Of a stretch of 64,000 bases of DNA, positions 57,466-64,000 are shown piece by piece. The notes under the pieces are model-generated. The model was not told where the DNA came from. It saw only the letters and a program-made list of their open reading frames with translations, and did not search any database. Each line of letters begins with the position of its first letter. The first letter of the stretch is position 1. The stretch spans positions 1,240,001 to 1,304,000 of the forward strand of contig NC_020506.1 of assembly GCF_000344785.1 (NCBI RefSeq), in the 5' to 3' direction. The stretch is from Corynebacterium callunae DSM 20147 (lineage in GTDB: Bacteria > Actinomycetota > Actinomycetes > Mycobacteriales > Mycobacteriaceae). A program made the translations under genes and the position numbers.

Positions 57466-59856
57466 CTACTTTTTAACAGCAGGAGTTGGCTCGAGCTTCC
57501 AGATCTCGGTGGCGTAGTCGCGGATTGTGCGGTCGGAGGAGAAGCGGCCGGATTCGCAAATGTTGATCCAGGCCATGCGCGCCCAACCCAGCGGATCGGA
57601 GGCGTAGTCGGCGGCCATGCGGTCGCGGGTTTCGCGGTAGTCTGCGAAATCGCCAAGCACGTAGTAGGTGTCGCTGGCGTCTTTTCCATAACCGTGGATC
57701 AAGGAATGCTTGAGGTCATAGAACAAGCCACTGTTGTTGTCGTTGAGGGTGCCGTTATCCAGGGCGTCCAATGCGCGCTTGAGGCCAGGGACGGTCTCAT
57801 AGAGCTCATATGGCTTGTAGCTTTCGCGCAGGGCTGGCAATTCTTCCACGCGAGCACCGAAGATATAGGCGTTTTCCTCGCCCACAGAATCCACGATCTC
57901 CACGTTGGCGCCGTCCATGGTCCCCAGGGTAAGGGCGCCGTTCATCATAAACTTCATGTTGGAGGTACCGCTGGCTTCCTTGCCGGCCGTGGAAATCTGC
58001 TCGGAGACATCAGAAGCAGGCAAGATGTGCTCAGCAGGGGAGACGTTGTAGTTCTCTACAAAAACCACCTTGAGCAGCGGGGAAACCTCAGGATCGTTGT
58101 TTACCAAGTCAGCAATAGAGTTGATGAGCTTGATAATCGCCTTGGCGCGAACATAACCCGGCGCGGCCTTTGCACCAAAGATGACAGTGCGTGCTGGGAT
58201 GTCGGTGAGGCCATCTTCCTTAATGCGGAAGTAAAGGTCCAGAACGTAGAGGGCGTTCATGAGCTGGCGCTTGTACTCGTGGAGGCGCTTGATCTGCACG
58301 TCAAAGATGGATTCTGGATCAATCTCAATGCCCTGGCGCTCGAGGATCCACTCGGCGAAGTCCTGCTTATTTGCAGCCTTGATGGCGCGGAGTTCCTCAA
58401 GCACGGATTTATCGTCGGCATAGGAGCGCAGCTTCTTCAGCTCATCCAGATCGGTTACCCAATCATCGGAACCGGAAAGCCGAGTGAGCAGGTCAGACAG
58501 GCCTGGGTTGATCATGCGCAGCCAGCGGCGTGGGGTAACACCGTTGGTCTTGTTGTTGAACTTCTCTGGCCACAGGGCATACCAATCAGCCAAGGTTTCA
58601 GCCTTGATGATCTCGGTGTGCAGCGCTGCCACGCCATTGATGGAATATGCCGCGTAACAGGCAATCCATGCCATATGAACAGTGCCGTGCTGGATTGGAG
58701 CCATGCGGTTGATGGTCTCTTCATCCAGTCCATCGGCTGCGCGCTCCAAACGGAAGCGACGATCGATCTCTGCGATGATTTCCCACACGCGCCAGAACAG
58801 CTGCTGGAAGATCTGCTCATCCCACTGCTCAAGAGCTTCGGTGAGCACGGTGTGGTTGGTGTACGCGAAGGTCTTGGATACGATTGCCCAGGATTCTTCC
58901 CAGCCCATGTCATGCTCGTCCATGAGCAGACGCATAAGCTCAGGGATAGCCAACACTGGGTGAGTGTCATTGAGCTGCACGGAGTGGAACTCGGCAAAGT
59001 TGCTGAGGTCCTTGTGGTGCGCCAGGTGGTCCTGAATCATGGCCTGCAGGGAAGCAGAGGTGAAGAAGTACTGCTGACGAACGCGCAGCTTCTTTCCCTC
59101 GTAGGTGGTGTCATTGGGGTAGAGCACGCGGCAGATATCGGAAACGCGCTCGCGTTCGATGATGGCGTCCGTAAAGCGCTGTGAGTTGAAGGCATCGTAA
59201 TCGAATTCTTCCCACGGCTCCGCCTTCCACAGGCGCAGAGTTCCCACGTTGTGAGTGCCATAGCCGGTGATCGGCATGTCATAAGGAATAGCGCGGGTCT
59301 TCATATCGTCAAAGCACACAACCAACTGGTCGGATGCACGACGAATAGTAAAAGGATATTCCTCTTCGCGCCATGGGTCTGGCTTTTCTACCTGGAAGCC
59401 CTCGTTAAAGGACTGACGGAAAAGACCGAAGCGGTAGAGCAGACCATAACCAGTAACGGGGTAGTCCTGGGTAACAGCAGAATCCAGGAAGCAAGCGGCG
59501 AGGCGGCCCAAGCCACCATTGCCCAGTGCTGCGTCATTTTCAATTTCCAGGATGTCGGTGAGCTCATGGCCCAGCTCACGGGTAGCAGCTGCAGCCTCAT
59601 CAACCAGACCTAAGTTGGTCAGGTTGTTCAGCAGTGCACGGCCCATGAGGAATTCAGCGGAGAAATAATGTTGCTGGCGAGCAGCACCATAAGCTTCGCG
59701 GGTGCGCTCCCAATCATCGGCAATGCGCTCCTGGACTGCACGGGAAAGACCAGTCCAGAACTTGCGATCAGTAGCGAGGTCGGCAGGGGTGCCAGCAGCG
59801 GCACGAACATGGCTGCCGACGAGTGCGGCGGGGAGTGGCTGTTTTTCAGGGCTCAT
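57466..59856 (-). CDS. glgP: Glycogen/maltodextrin phosphorylase
   Basis: A 796-residue GT35 phosphorylase that releases glucose 1-phosphate from glycogen or maltodextrins. Landmarks: YFSAEFLMGRALLNNLTNLG, the NDAALGNGGLGRLAACFLDS substrate loop, NGVTPRRWL, KRLHEYKRQLMNALY, and the pyridoxal-phosphate site EASGTSNMKFMMNGALTLGTMDGANVEI with its Lys. The length is full. ATG 59856 is used; an in-frame ATG at 59898 is less likely. Synteny corresponds to the phosphorylase gene downstream of thiC in C. glutamicum. Confidence 0.95.
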   Translation of the reverse strand: MSPEKQPLPAALVGSHVRAAAGTPADLATDRKFWTGLSRAVQERIADDWERTREAYGAARQQHYFSAEFLMGRALLNNLTNLGLVDEAAAATRELGHELTDILEIENDAALGNGGLGRLAACFLDSAVTQDYPVTGYGLLYRFGLFRQSFNEGFQVEKPDPWREEEYPFTIRRASDQLVVCFDDMKTRAIPYDMPITGYGTHNVGTLRLWKAEPWEEFDYDAFNSQRFTDAIIERERVSDICRVLYPNDTTYEGKKLRVRQQYFFTSASLQAMIQDHLAHHKDLSNFAEFHSVQLNDTHPVLAIPELMRLLMDEHDMGWEESWAIVSKTFAYTNHTVLTEALEQWDEQIFQQLFWRVWEIIAEIDRRFRLERAADGLDEETINRMAPIQHGTVHMAWIACYAAYSINGVAALHTEIIKAETLADWYALWPEKFNNKTNGVTPRRWLRMINPGLSDLLTRLSGSDDWVTDLDELKKLRSYADDKSVLEELRAIKAANKQDFAEWILERQGIEIDPESIFDVQIKRLHEYKRQLMNALYVLDLYFRIKEDGLTDIPARTVIFGAKAAPGYVRAKAIIKLINSIADLVNNDPEVSPLLKVVFVENYNVSPAEHILPASDVSEQISTAGKEASGTSNMKFMMNGALTLGTMDGANVEIVDSVGEENAYIFGARVEELPALRESYKPYELYETVPGLKRALDALDNGTLNDNNSGLFYDLKHSLIHGYGKDASDTYYVLGDFADYRETRDRMAADYASDPLGWARMAWINICESGRFSSDRTIRDYATEIWKLEPTPAVKK

Positions 59857-59956
59857 AGCAGATGAGTCTAAAGGCAAATGCCGGAAAATGTAGCCCAATC
59901 GGGCATAATTGGGACTATTAAATTCGATAATTGCTTCCGATTGCTAAAAACACTGC

Positions 59957-60007
59957 GCTTTTCGACGAAAAACTCTTGCCTGCGGCGGTGGGTTTGAGTC
60001 GAAAAGC
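59957..60007. repeat. Inverted pair of GCTTTTCGAC elements
   Basis: GCTTTTCGAC (59957-59966) pairs with GTCGAAAAGC (59998-60007), a perfect 10-bp inverted repeat around a 31-bp centre containing CTTGCCTGCGGCGGTGGG. It lies between glgP and the zinc-ribbon gene terminator. Confidence 0.75.
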
Positions 60008-60038
60008 AAAAAACGGCCAACCCCCGGAAGGATTGGCC
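60008..60038 (-). terminator. Terminator of the small zinc-ribbon gene
   Basis: GGCCAA / TTGGCC flanks CCCCCGGAAGGA; on the minus strand the stem is followed by CGTTTTTTG, giving a Rho-independent terminator just downstream of the 52-residue gene. Confidence 0.75.
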
Positions 60039-60051
60039 ATATCTGGCATGC

Positions 60052-60210
60052 TTAGCCGAAAAGCTTGGAAAGGAAGCCCTTGGAAGGCTCTGCCTCGTGG
60101 CCCTGGCAACGCTGGGAGCTCGGAACGTTTTTCATAACCTGATCAACGTGCTGGCCGCAGCCTGCCCAGGTGGTCTTTCCGCACTTCTTACAAGTAACTG
60201 CACGACACAT
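60052..60210 (-). CDS. 52-residue zinc-ribbon protein
   Basis: An open frame of 53 codons encoding MCRAVTCKKCGKTTWAGCGQ, HVDQVMKNVPSSQRCQGHEA and a short C-terminal tail. Cysteines in CxxC pairs and the CGQHVDQVM tract are the signature of a small conserved actinobacterial zinc-ribbon family of unknown function. AGAGAGG lies about 8 bases before ATG 60210, and a terminator follows the stop. It is short enough to be missed by length-filtered gene calls. Confidence 0.85.
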   Translation of the reverse strand: MCRAVTCKKCGKTTWAGCGQHVDQVMKNVPSSQRCQGHEAEPSKGFLSKLFG

Positions 60211-60267
60211 AATGTGGCCTCTCTTAAAAGGGGTGATTGTTTAGTTGATACAGCGCCGGATCTAAAA

Positions 60268-61680
60268 CTAGACGGCAGTCTGCAAGTTTTTTTTAGGGTT
60301 GGCAGCTGATTTTTCCCACGCGGCGTAGCTGCCCTCGAGCTCGATAACGGTGAACCCGGCGCGTCGCAAAGCATTGGCTACCACGGTATTTCGCGCTCCT
60401 GATTGGCAGAAGGTTACCAAAGTGCCACCCGCAGGCAGCTCATTTAGGCGCCACATGGCCGAACCTCCAGAAAGCTGCTGCGCGCCGGGAATGCTGCCAG
60501 CGGCAAATTCGGACTTTGCACGGAAATCAATCAGTGCGTCATAGTTGGTCTCAGCTAGCTCAGCGGGGGAGATGAGTTCTGGCACAAAGGTAGGCAAACC
60601 ATCGATACTGTTGGTGAAATAACGCACGGTGTCGATGCCAACACGCAGCAAAGCGTCGCGGAAATCCGCAGCGGCATTGGCGTCCGGAGCCAAAACAATA
60701 AGGTCCTGAGCATACTTTTGAGGATCAATAACCCACGCCGCAAAATTGGACGCCTTGGCACCGCGCGGAATATTCAATGCCCCAACAACGGTTCCGAGAT
60801 GGACTTGGTTTTGCTCGCGGGTGTCCACAAATACTGCTTCAGAACCAAGCTTTTCGACGACTTCCGCGGCTTCTAGCTTCACAAGCGGGGATAATGTACC
60901 AAGTACTGCAGGTCCCTGCTTGTTCTGCTTTTTCATGCGAGCAAAGTAAGCGTGGGCATCTGGCTGGTCGTCGAGAAGCTCTTCCACAAAGCCAGCTTCA
61001 TCATCACTGCGCAGATATGGAGCCCACCATGCATTGGCTTTTTCATATCCCAGGGTGGTGCTAGGGATCGCGCCCAATGCCTTGCCACAAGGGCTGCCAG
61101 CACCATGACCTGGATAAACCTGAATGTGGTCGGGGAGTGTAAGGAACTGCTCTTTTAGGCTATGGAAGAGTTGCTGTGCTCCGGCGAAGCGGGTGTCCAC
61201 GCCGCCAGTTGCCTCATCAAGTAAATCTGGACGTCCCACGTCACCTACGAAGACGAAGTCACCGCTGAGCATAAAACCGGGATCCTTTGAGACCGCGCCA
61301 TCAGTAATCAAAAATGACAGGTGCTCTGGAGTGTGTCCGGGAGTGTGCTTGGCTGTGATGGTGATATTTCCCAGCTTGATGGTGGAATTGTGCATCAAGG
61401 TGGTGCCTGCAAAGCCATATTGCCAATCTGCTCCGCCTTCGCCAGAGAGGAAGATCTCGGCGCCGGTGGCAGCTGCAAGTTCGCGAGTACCGGAGAGGTA
61501 ATCGGCATGGATATGGGTTTCGGTTACGGCGCTGATGACCATGTTGTTTTTTGCTGCAAGGTCCAGATAGGTCTGGATATCTCGGCGAGCATCAACAACA
61601 ATCGCTTTGCCTTCGCGTTGGCAGCCAATGAAATAGCTGGCTTGGGCGAGGCCTTCTTCGTAGATGCGTTCAAAAAGCAT
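60268..61680 (-). CDS. MBL-fold persulfide dioxygenase with rhodanese domains (CstB-like)
   Basis: A 470-residue three-domain protein. The N-terminal metallo-beta-lactamase domain has THIHADYLSG (H56, H58, D60) and ETHE1-type metal ligands (HTPGHTPEHLSF, GDFVFVGDVGRPDL). A middle rhodanese-like domain (~275-365) lacks a catalytic Cys, and the C-terminal rhodanese domain has Cys425 in FCQSGARN. This layout is that of CstB-type persulfide dioxygenase-sulfurtransferases, which oxidise low-molecular-weight persulfides. It is downstream of the TSUP transporter on the same strand, with CsoR/CstR-type palindromes in between. Confidence 0.88.
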   Translation of the reverse strand: MLFERIYEEGLAQASYFIGCQREGKAIVVDARRDIQTYLDLAAKNNMVISAVTETHIHADYLSGTRELAAATGAEIFLSGEGGADWQYGFAGTTLMHNSTIKLGNITITAKHTPGHTPEHLSFLITDGAVSKDPGFMLSGDFVFVGDVGRPDLLDEATGGVDTRFAGAQQLFHSLKEQFLTLPDHIQVYPGHGAGSPCGKALGAIPSTTLGYEKANAWWAPYLRSDDEAGFVEELLDDQPDAHAYFARMKKQNKQGPAVLGTLSPLVKLEAAEVVEKLGSEAVFVDTREQNQVHLGTVVGALNIPRGAKASNFAAWVIDPQKYAQDLIVLAPDANAAADFRDALLRVGIDTVRYFTNSIDGLPTFVPELISPAELAETNYDALIDFRAKSEFAAGSIPGAQQLSGGSAMWRLNELPAGGTLVTFCQSGARNTVVANALRRAGFTVIELEGSYAAWEKSAANPKKNLQTAV

Positions 61681-61705
61681 GTGACACCTTAGATCAAAGT
61701 TGAGG

Positions 61706-61725
61706 ATATACCCTTGGGGGTATAC
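61706..61725. promoter_or_regulatory. CsoR/CstR-type operator 1
   Basis: ATATACCCTTGGGGGTATAC is a near-palindrome of the ATACCC-n-GGGTAT type bound by CsoR-family repressors, 26 bp upstream of the MBL-rhodanese start. Confidence 0.7.
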
Positions 61726-61760
61726 GTAGAGCCTAAAACATCGAGCTTTAATCTGTCAAG

Positions 61761-61775
61761 ATACCCTGGGGGTAT
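61761..61775. promoter_or_regulatory. CsoR/CstR-type operator 2
   Basis: ATACCCTGGGGGTAT lies between the TSUP stop and the MBL-rhodanese start, about 40 bp from operator 1. Confidence 0.7.
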
Positions 61776-61786
61776 ATTTTGAAGTT

Positions 61787-62539
61787 TTAAAAAAGATCCG
61801 GGAAATTCTGAAATCCCATATAGATCGAAATGAAGATCAAGAAGCCAGCAAAACCTAGTTGCAGTGATGATGCTTTGACCTTTTTGGCTAGTTTTACGCC
61901 ACTAAAAGCGCCCAATACGGTGGTGATGATAATTGGCGAGATCACTGACCAGTCAATACTTGCCAAATCGGAATATCTAAATCCCATGGCAATAGCGCTG
62001 TTAATGGCGATCACCACTAGGGAAGTGGCGCTAGCCTGCCGCATGGAAAAACCGAGCGCAAAAATCAAGGCTGGCACAATGGCAAAACCGCCACCCACAC
62101 CAAAAAATCCCGTCAAAAATCCCACGCCGGTGGCACTAAGGGCAATGGCAAAGATGCTTGGCCTTCTGGTTGTGTATTCTCGGGTGCTTCTTAATTTAGA
62201 AATCATGGTCAACGCCACCACGAGGGTGAGGATGGCAAAGCCGCTCAGGAGTAGGGAATCGGGGATATTGCTAGCAAGGTGACTGCCTACAAATGAGCCG
62301 ACCAACCCTAGCAGGCTAAAGCTTAGACCCTCTTTAAGGCGGACGTGCCCGGCAGCGTATTGGCTGATCAGTCCAATGAGGGCGCCAAGTCCGACGATGA
62401 TTAATGAAGCTGCAGTAGCTTGTGTGGCGCTAAAAGAAAATCCATAAATAAGCAGCGGAATGGCAAGGATGGCACCGCCACCACCGAGCATGCCAAGAAG
62501 TAGGCCTATTATTAGGCCGCCAAGCAGGGTTAAAATCAC
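61787..62539 (-). CDS. TSUP (TauE/SafE) family transporter
   Basis: A 250-residue membrane protein with about eight hydrophobic helices and the two family repeats: GLIIGLLLGMLGGGGAILAIPLLIYGF at the start and SATGVGFLTGFFGVGGGFAIVPALIFALG in the second half. TSUP proteins move sulfite, thiosulfate or other sulfur compounds. Position before the persulfide dioxygenase and the shared operator type suggest export or import of inorganic sulfur species during sulfide stress (inference). Confidence 0.85.
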   Translation of the reverse strand: MILTLLGGLIIGLLLGMLGGGGAILAIPLLIYGFSFSATQATAASLIIVGLGALIGLISQYAAGHVRLKEGLSFSLLGLVGSFVGSHLASNIPDSLLLSGFAILTLVVALTMISKLRSTREYTTRRPSIFAIALSATGVGFLTGFFGVGGGFAIVPALIFALGFSMRQASATSLVVIAINSAIAMGFRYSDLASIDWSVISPIIITTVLGAFSGVKLAKKVKASSLQLGFAGFLIFISIYMGFQNFPDLF

Positions 62540-62549
62540 CTGACTAACG

Positions 62550-62565
62550 ATACCCTGGGGGGTAT
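62550..62565. promoter_or_regulatory. CsoR/CstR-type operator 3
   Basis: ATACCCTGGGGGGTAT is 11 bp upstream of the TSUP start codon on the minus strand, where it would block that promoter. Confidence 0.7.
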
Positions 62566-62586
62566 TATAAAACCAAGCTCACGTTC

Positions 62587-63066
62587 CTAGTAAAAATAAA
62601 CGCTGGCGTTAGTGTTGCTACGGCATGCGCTTACTTTCGCACTCTCATTAGTGCAGCTCATCTGATATTCCTGGCCAGTGACGGGGCTGGTGACATTAAT
62701 GTCCATCGGTAAAAAGTCGCGGATATCTTCAGTGGTGGCATTTACTCCGGTTATTAATTTTTGATGCACCGCGCCGACAAACTCGCAGCTGGTATCCGAC
62801 CCTGCGAGCCAGGTAGTGGTGCCGTATCCATCGCCATAAATGCATACTGTGGCTCGCGAAACTTCCAGGTCTACAGAATCGCCCAGCTGTGCATCTGGGG
62901 GAACTGGGTTCGGGGCGGATGTAGTGACCGTTGTGGTGAGCATGGTCGTGGCGGTTGTGGTGATTGTTATTGGTGGCTGAATGGGATCGGATTCCTGGCT
63001 GCATCCACTTAAAGTTGCAAGCATAGAAACTGTGAGGATTAAGGCTCTAGACTGGAATTTCAACAT
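62587..63066 (-). CDS. Small putative lipoprotein
   Basis: A 159-residue exported protein with signal peptide and lipobox LSGC (LILTVSMLATLSGCSQE), a Thr-rich linker (ITTTATTMLTTTVTTSAP) and a C-terminal domain with four cysteines (VCIYGDGYGTTTWLAGSDTSCEF and YQMSCTNESAKVSAC) likely in disulfides. The function is unknown. AGGAGGA sits just upstream of ATG 63066. Confidence 0.7.
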   Translation of the reverse strand: MLKFQSRALILTVSMLATLSGCSQESDPIQPPITITTTATTMLTTTVTTSAPNPVPPDAQLGDSVDLEVSRATVCIYGDGYGTTTWLAGSDTSCEFVGAVHQKLITGVNATTEDIRDFLPMDINVTSPVTGQEYQMSCTNESAKVSACRSNTNASVYFY

Positions 63067-63124
63067 CTATTCCTCCTGCGTTTTGCATGGGATATATTAA
63101 AAATTCTAGCCGAAAGTTTCCTGC

Positions 63125-63691
63125 GTGAATACACTTTCCCCGCGCCTTCGCAAAGCTATGAATACTGCCGCGTGGGCACACCGCCACCACGTGCGCAAAG
63201 GCGGTGGAATTCCCTATGTCAGCCATCTTTATTCAGTGATGTACTTGCTGGCCAGTGTTACTAATGATGAAGATGTGCTCATCGCCGGGCTGCTCCACGA
63301 CACCCTCGAAGACGTACCCGAGGAATACAATTCTGCCCAACTTGAAGCTGATTTTGGCCCCCGGGTGCGCGGGTTGGTGGAAGAGCTCACCAAACAGCCT
63401 TTAAAAAGCTGGAAAGCGCGTGCCGACGCTTACCTCCTGCACCTCAGCGCAGGTGCCAGCTTAGAGGCTGTCTTAATCTCCACCGCAGATAAACTGCATA
63501 ATCTCATGTCCATCTTGGATGACCTTGAAATACACGGTGAAGATTTATGGCAACGCTTTAACGCTGGCAAAAAGCAGCAAATCTGGTGGTATAGCGAGGT
63601 TTATCAGATATCTCTCCAGCGCTTAGGGTTCAATGAGTTGAATGAACAACTGGGGTGGTGCGTCGAAAAGCTCTTAAAGCAAAGCGCCTAG
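63125..63691 (+). CDS. Small alarmone hydrolase (HD domain, RelH-like)
   Basis: A 188-residue HD-domain protein: H in AWAHRHHVRKGGGIPYVSHL, HD in LIAGLLHDTLEDVPEEY, and the later Asp in STADKLHNLMSILDD, the pattern of the (p)ppGpp hydrolase domain of Rel/SpoT without a synthetase domain. The C. glutamicum homologue next to ltbR has been described as the alarmone hydrolase RelH. It should hydrolyse (p)ppGpp and related alarmones. The start is GTG 63125. The 3' end overlaps the convergent ltbR by 18 bases and contains one GTCGAAAAGC element. Confidence 0.88.
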   Translation: MNTLSPRLRKAMNTAAWAHRHHVRKGGGIPYVSHLYSVMYLLASVTNDEDVLIAGLLHDTLEDVPEEYNSAQLEADFGPRVRGLVEELTKQPLKSWKARADAYLLHLSAGASLEAVLISTADKLHNLMSILDDLEIHGEDLWQRFNAGKKQQIWWYSEVYQISLQRLGFNELNEQLGWCVEKLLKQSA

Positions 63692-64000
63692 GCGCTCGGC
63701 GGCGTCGATAAGCTCGGTGCCCCACATGGCGGCGGGGTGGGGCTTGAGGCGCTCGGCCACGCCGGAGATCGACAGTGCTGCGATCATGGATCCGTTGGAA
63801 TCAAAAACAGGGGAGGAGAGGCTAGCAAGGCCGAGCTCGCGCTCGCCCACGGACTCCGCTAAGCCGGTGGCGCGCACCTGGTCAAGCTCCTCGCGGGAAA
63901 AGACGCTGACAGAGGGGATGGGGAGGTAGGCGGCAAAAACGCGCGCTGCCGACCCTGCATTTAAAGGCATGCGAGTGCCCACGGGAACCACGTTTTTTAG
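63674..64000 (-). CDS. ltbR: IclR-family regulator LtbR, C-terminal part (cut by window end)
   Basis: The last 108 codons of an IclR-type regulator; the frame is open to the window edge, so the N-terminal HTH lies outside. The visible part is the effector domain (NVVPVGTRMPLNAGSAARVFAAYLP and SSPVFDSNGSMIAALSISGVAERL). Position after the alarmone hydrolase matches C. glutamicum ltbR, the repressor of leuB, leuCD and the trp genes, transcribed away from leuC. Confidence 0.85.
   Translation of the reverse strand, partial: LKNVVPVGTRMPLNAGSAARVFAAYLPIPSVSVFSREELDQVRATGLAESVGERELGLASLSSPVFDSNGSMIAALSISGVAERLKPHPAAMWGTELIDAAERLGALL

Noticed and set aside
57694..59184. A 496-codon open frame on the plus strand opposite glgP
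   Set aside because: It mirrors the codon pattern of glgP, has no ribosome site or recognisable domain, and glgP is an unambiguous full-length gene on the other strand.

Overview
The window is chromosomal DNA of a Corynebacterium from the C. glutamicum clade. Gene content and order match that lineage: lysE/lysG, ilvD, the MscCG glutamate-efflux channel, ilvB-ilvN-ilvC with a 15-codon leader peptide, serA, leuB, odx, gltX, thiC, glgP, a small alarmone hydrolase and ltbR. Proteins compared from memory with C. glutamicum are clearly related but not identical, so it is a sister species or divergent strain; the species cannot be fixed from sequence alone.

Layout. 0-12.6 kb: oxidoreductases, the lysine exporter and its regulator, a GST-fold hydroquinone reductase, an HNH protein, a DoxX protein, a metal efflux/ArsR pair (Ni/Co-like), ilvD, a PH-domain protein and mscCG. 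12.7-16.8 kb: ilvBNC with a visible transcription attenuator. 16.9-28.9 kb: a second cation diffusion facilitator, a DUF262 protein, a large lipoprotein, serA, leuB, a cNMP/CBS/nucleotidyltransferase protein, a DnaQ-like exonuclease, oxaloacetate decarboxylase and a methyltransferase. 28.9-30.1 kb: a hicAB toxin-antitoxin module between two 208-bp direct repeats. 30.1-34.2 kb: isochorismate synthase, gltX, an XRE regulator with a DUF2975 gene broken by an in-frame stop, and an SRPBCC protein. 34.4-35.7 kb: a duplicated tRNA-Gln/tRNA-Glu cassette plus a third tRNA-Glu.

35.7-57.3 kb is the accessory part. A co-directional block (36.6-50.6 kb) encodes an SNF2 helicase, a type III-like Mod methyltransferase and Res endonuclease, the remnant of a YgjP/DUF45 metallopeptidase, a Gabija-like OLD-nuclease/UvrD-helicase pair, a PD-(D/E)XK + DUF5655 nuclease and an unrecognised coiled-coil protein. 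An orphan prepilin, a decayed IS481-like transposase and a 44-residue double zinc-knuckle protein follow. Two 98%-identical 176-bp direct repeats, at 36.2 and 56.6 kb, bracket this block together with thiC and its TPP riboswitch. Each repeat leads into a homologous small gene, the left one truncated. No integrase was found.

57.3-64 kb returns to core genes: glgP, a 52-residue zinc-ribbon protein, a persulfide-detoxification pair (MBL-rhodanese and TSUP transporter) with three CsoR/CstR-type operators, a lipoprotein, the small alarmone hydrolase and the 3' part of ltbR.

A 10-mer, GCTTKTCGAC (K = T or G), recurs 16 times on both strands, partly as inverted pairs, and is not explained by any feature class I recognise. 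All coordinates and motif readings were made by eye; homology statements rest on recalled family features, not searches.
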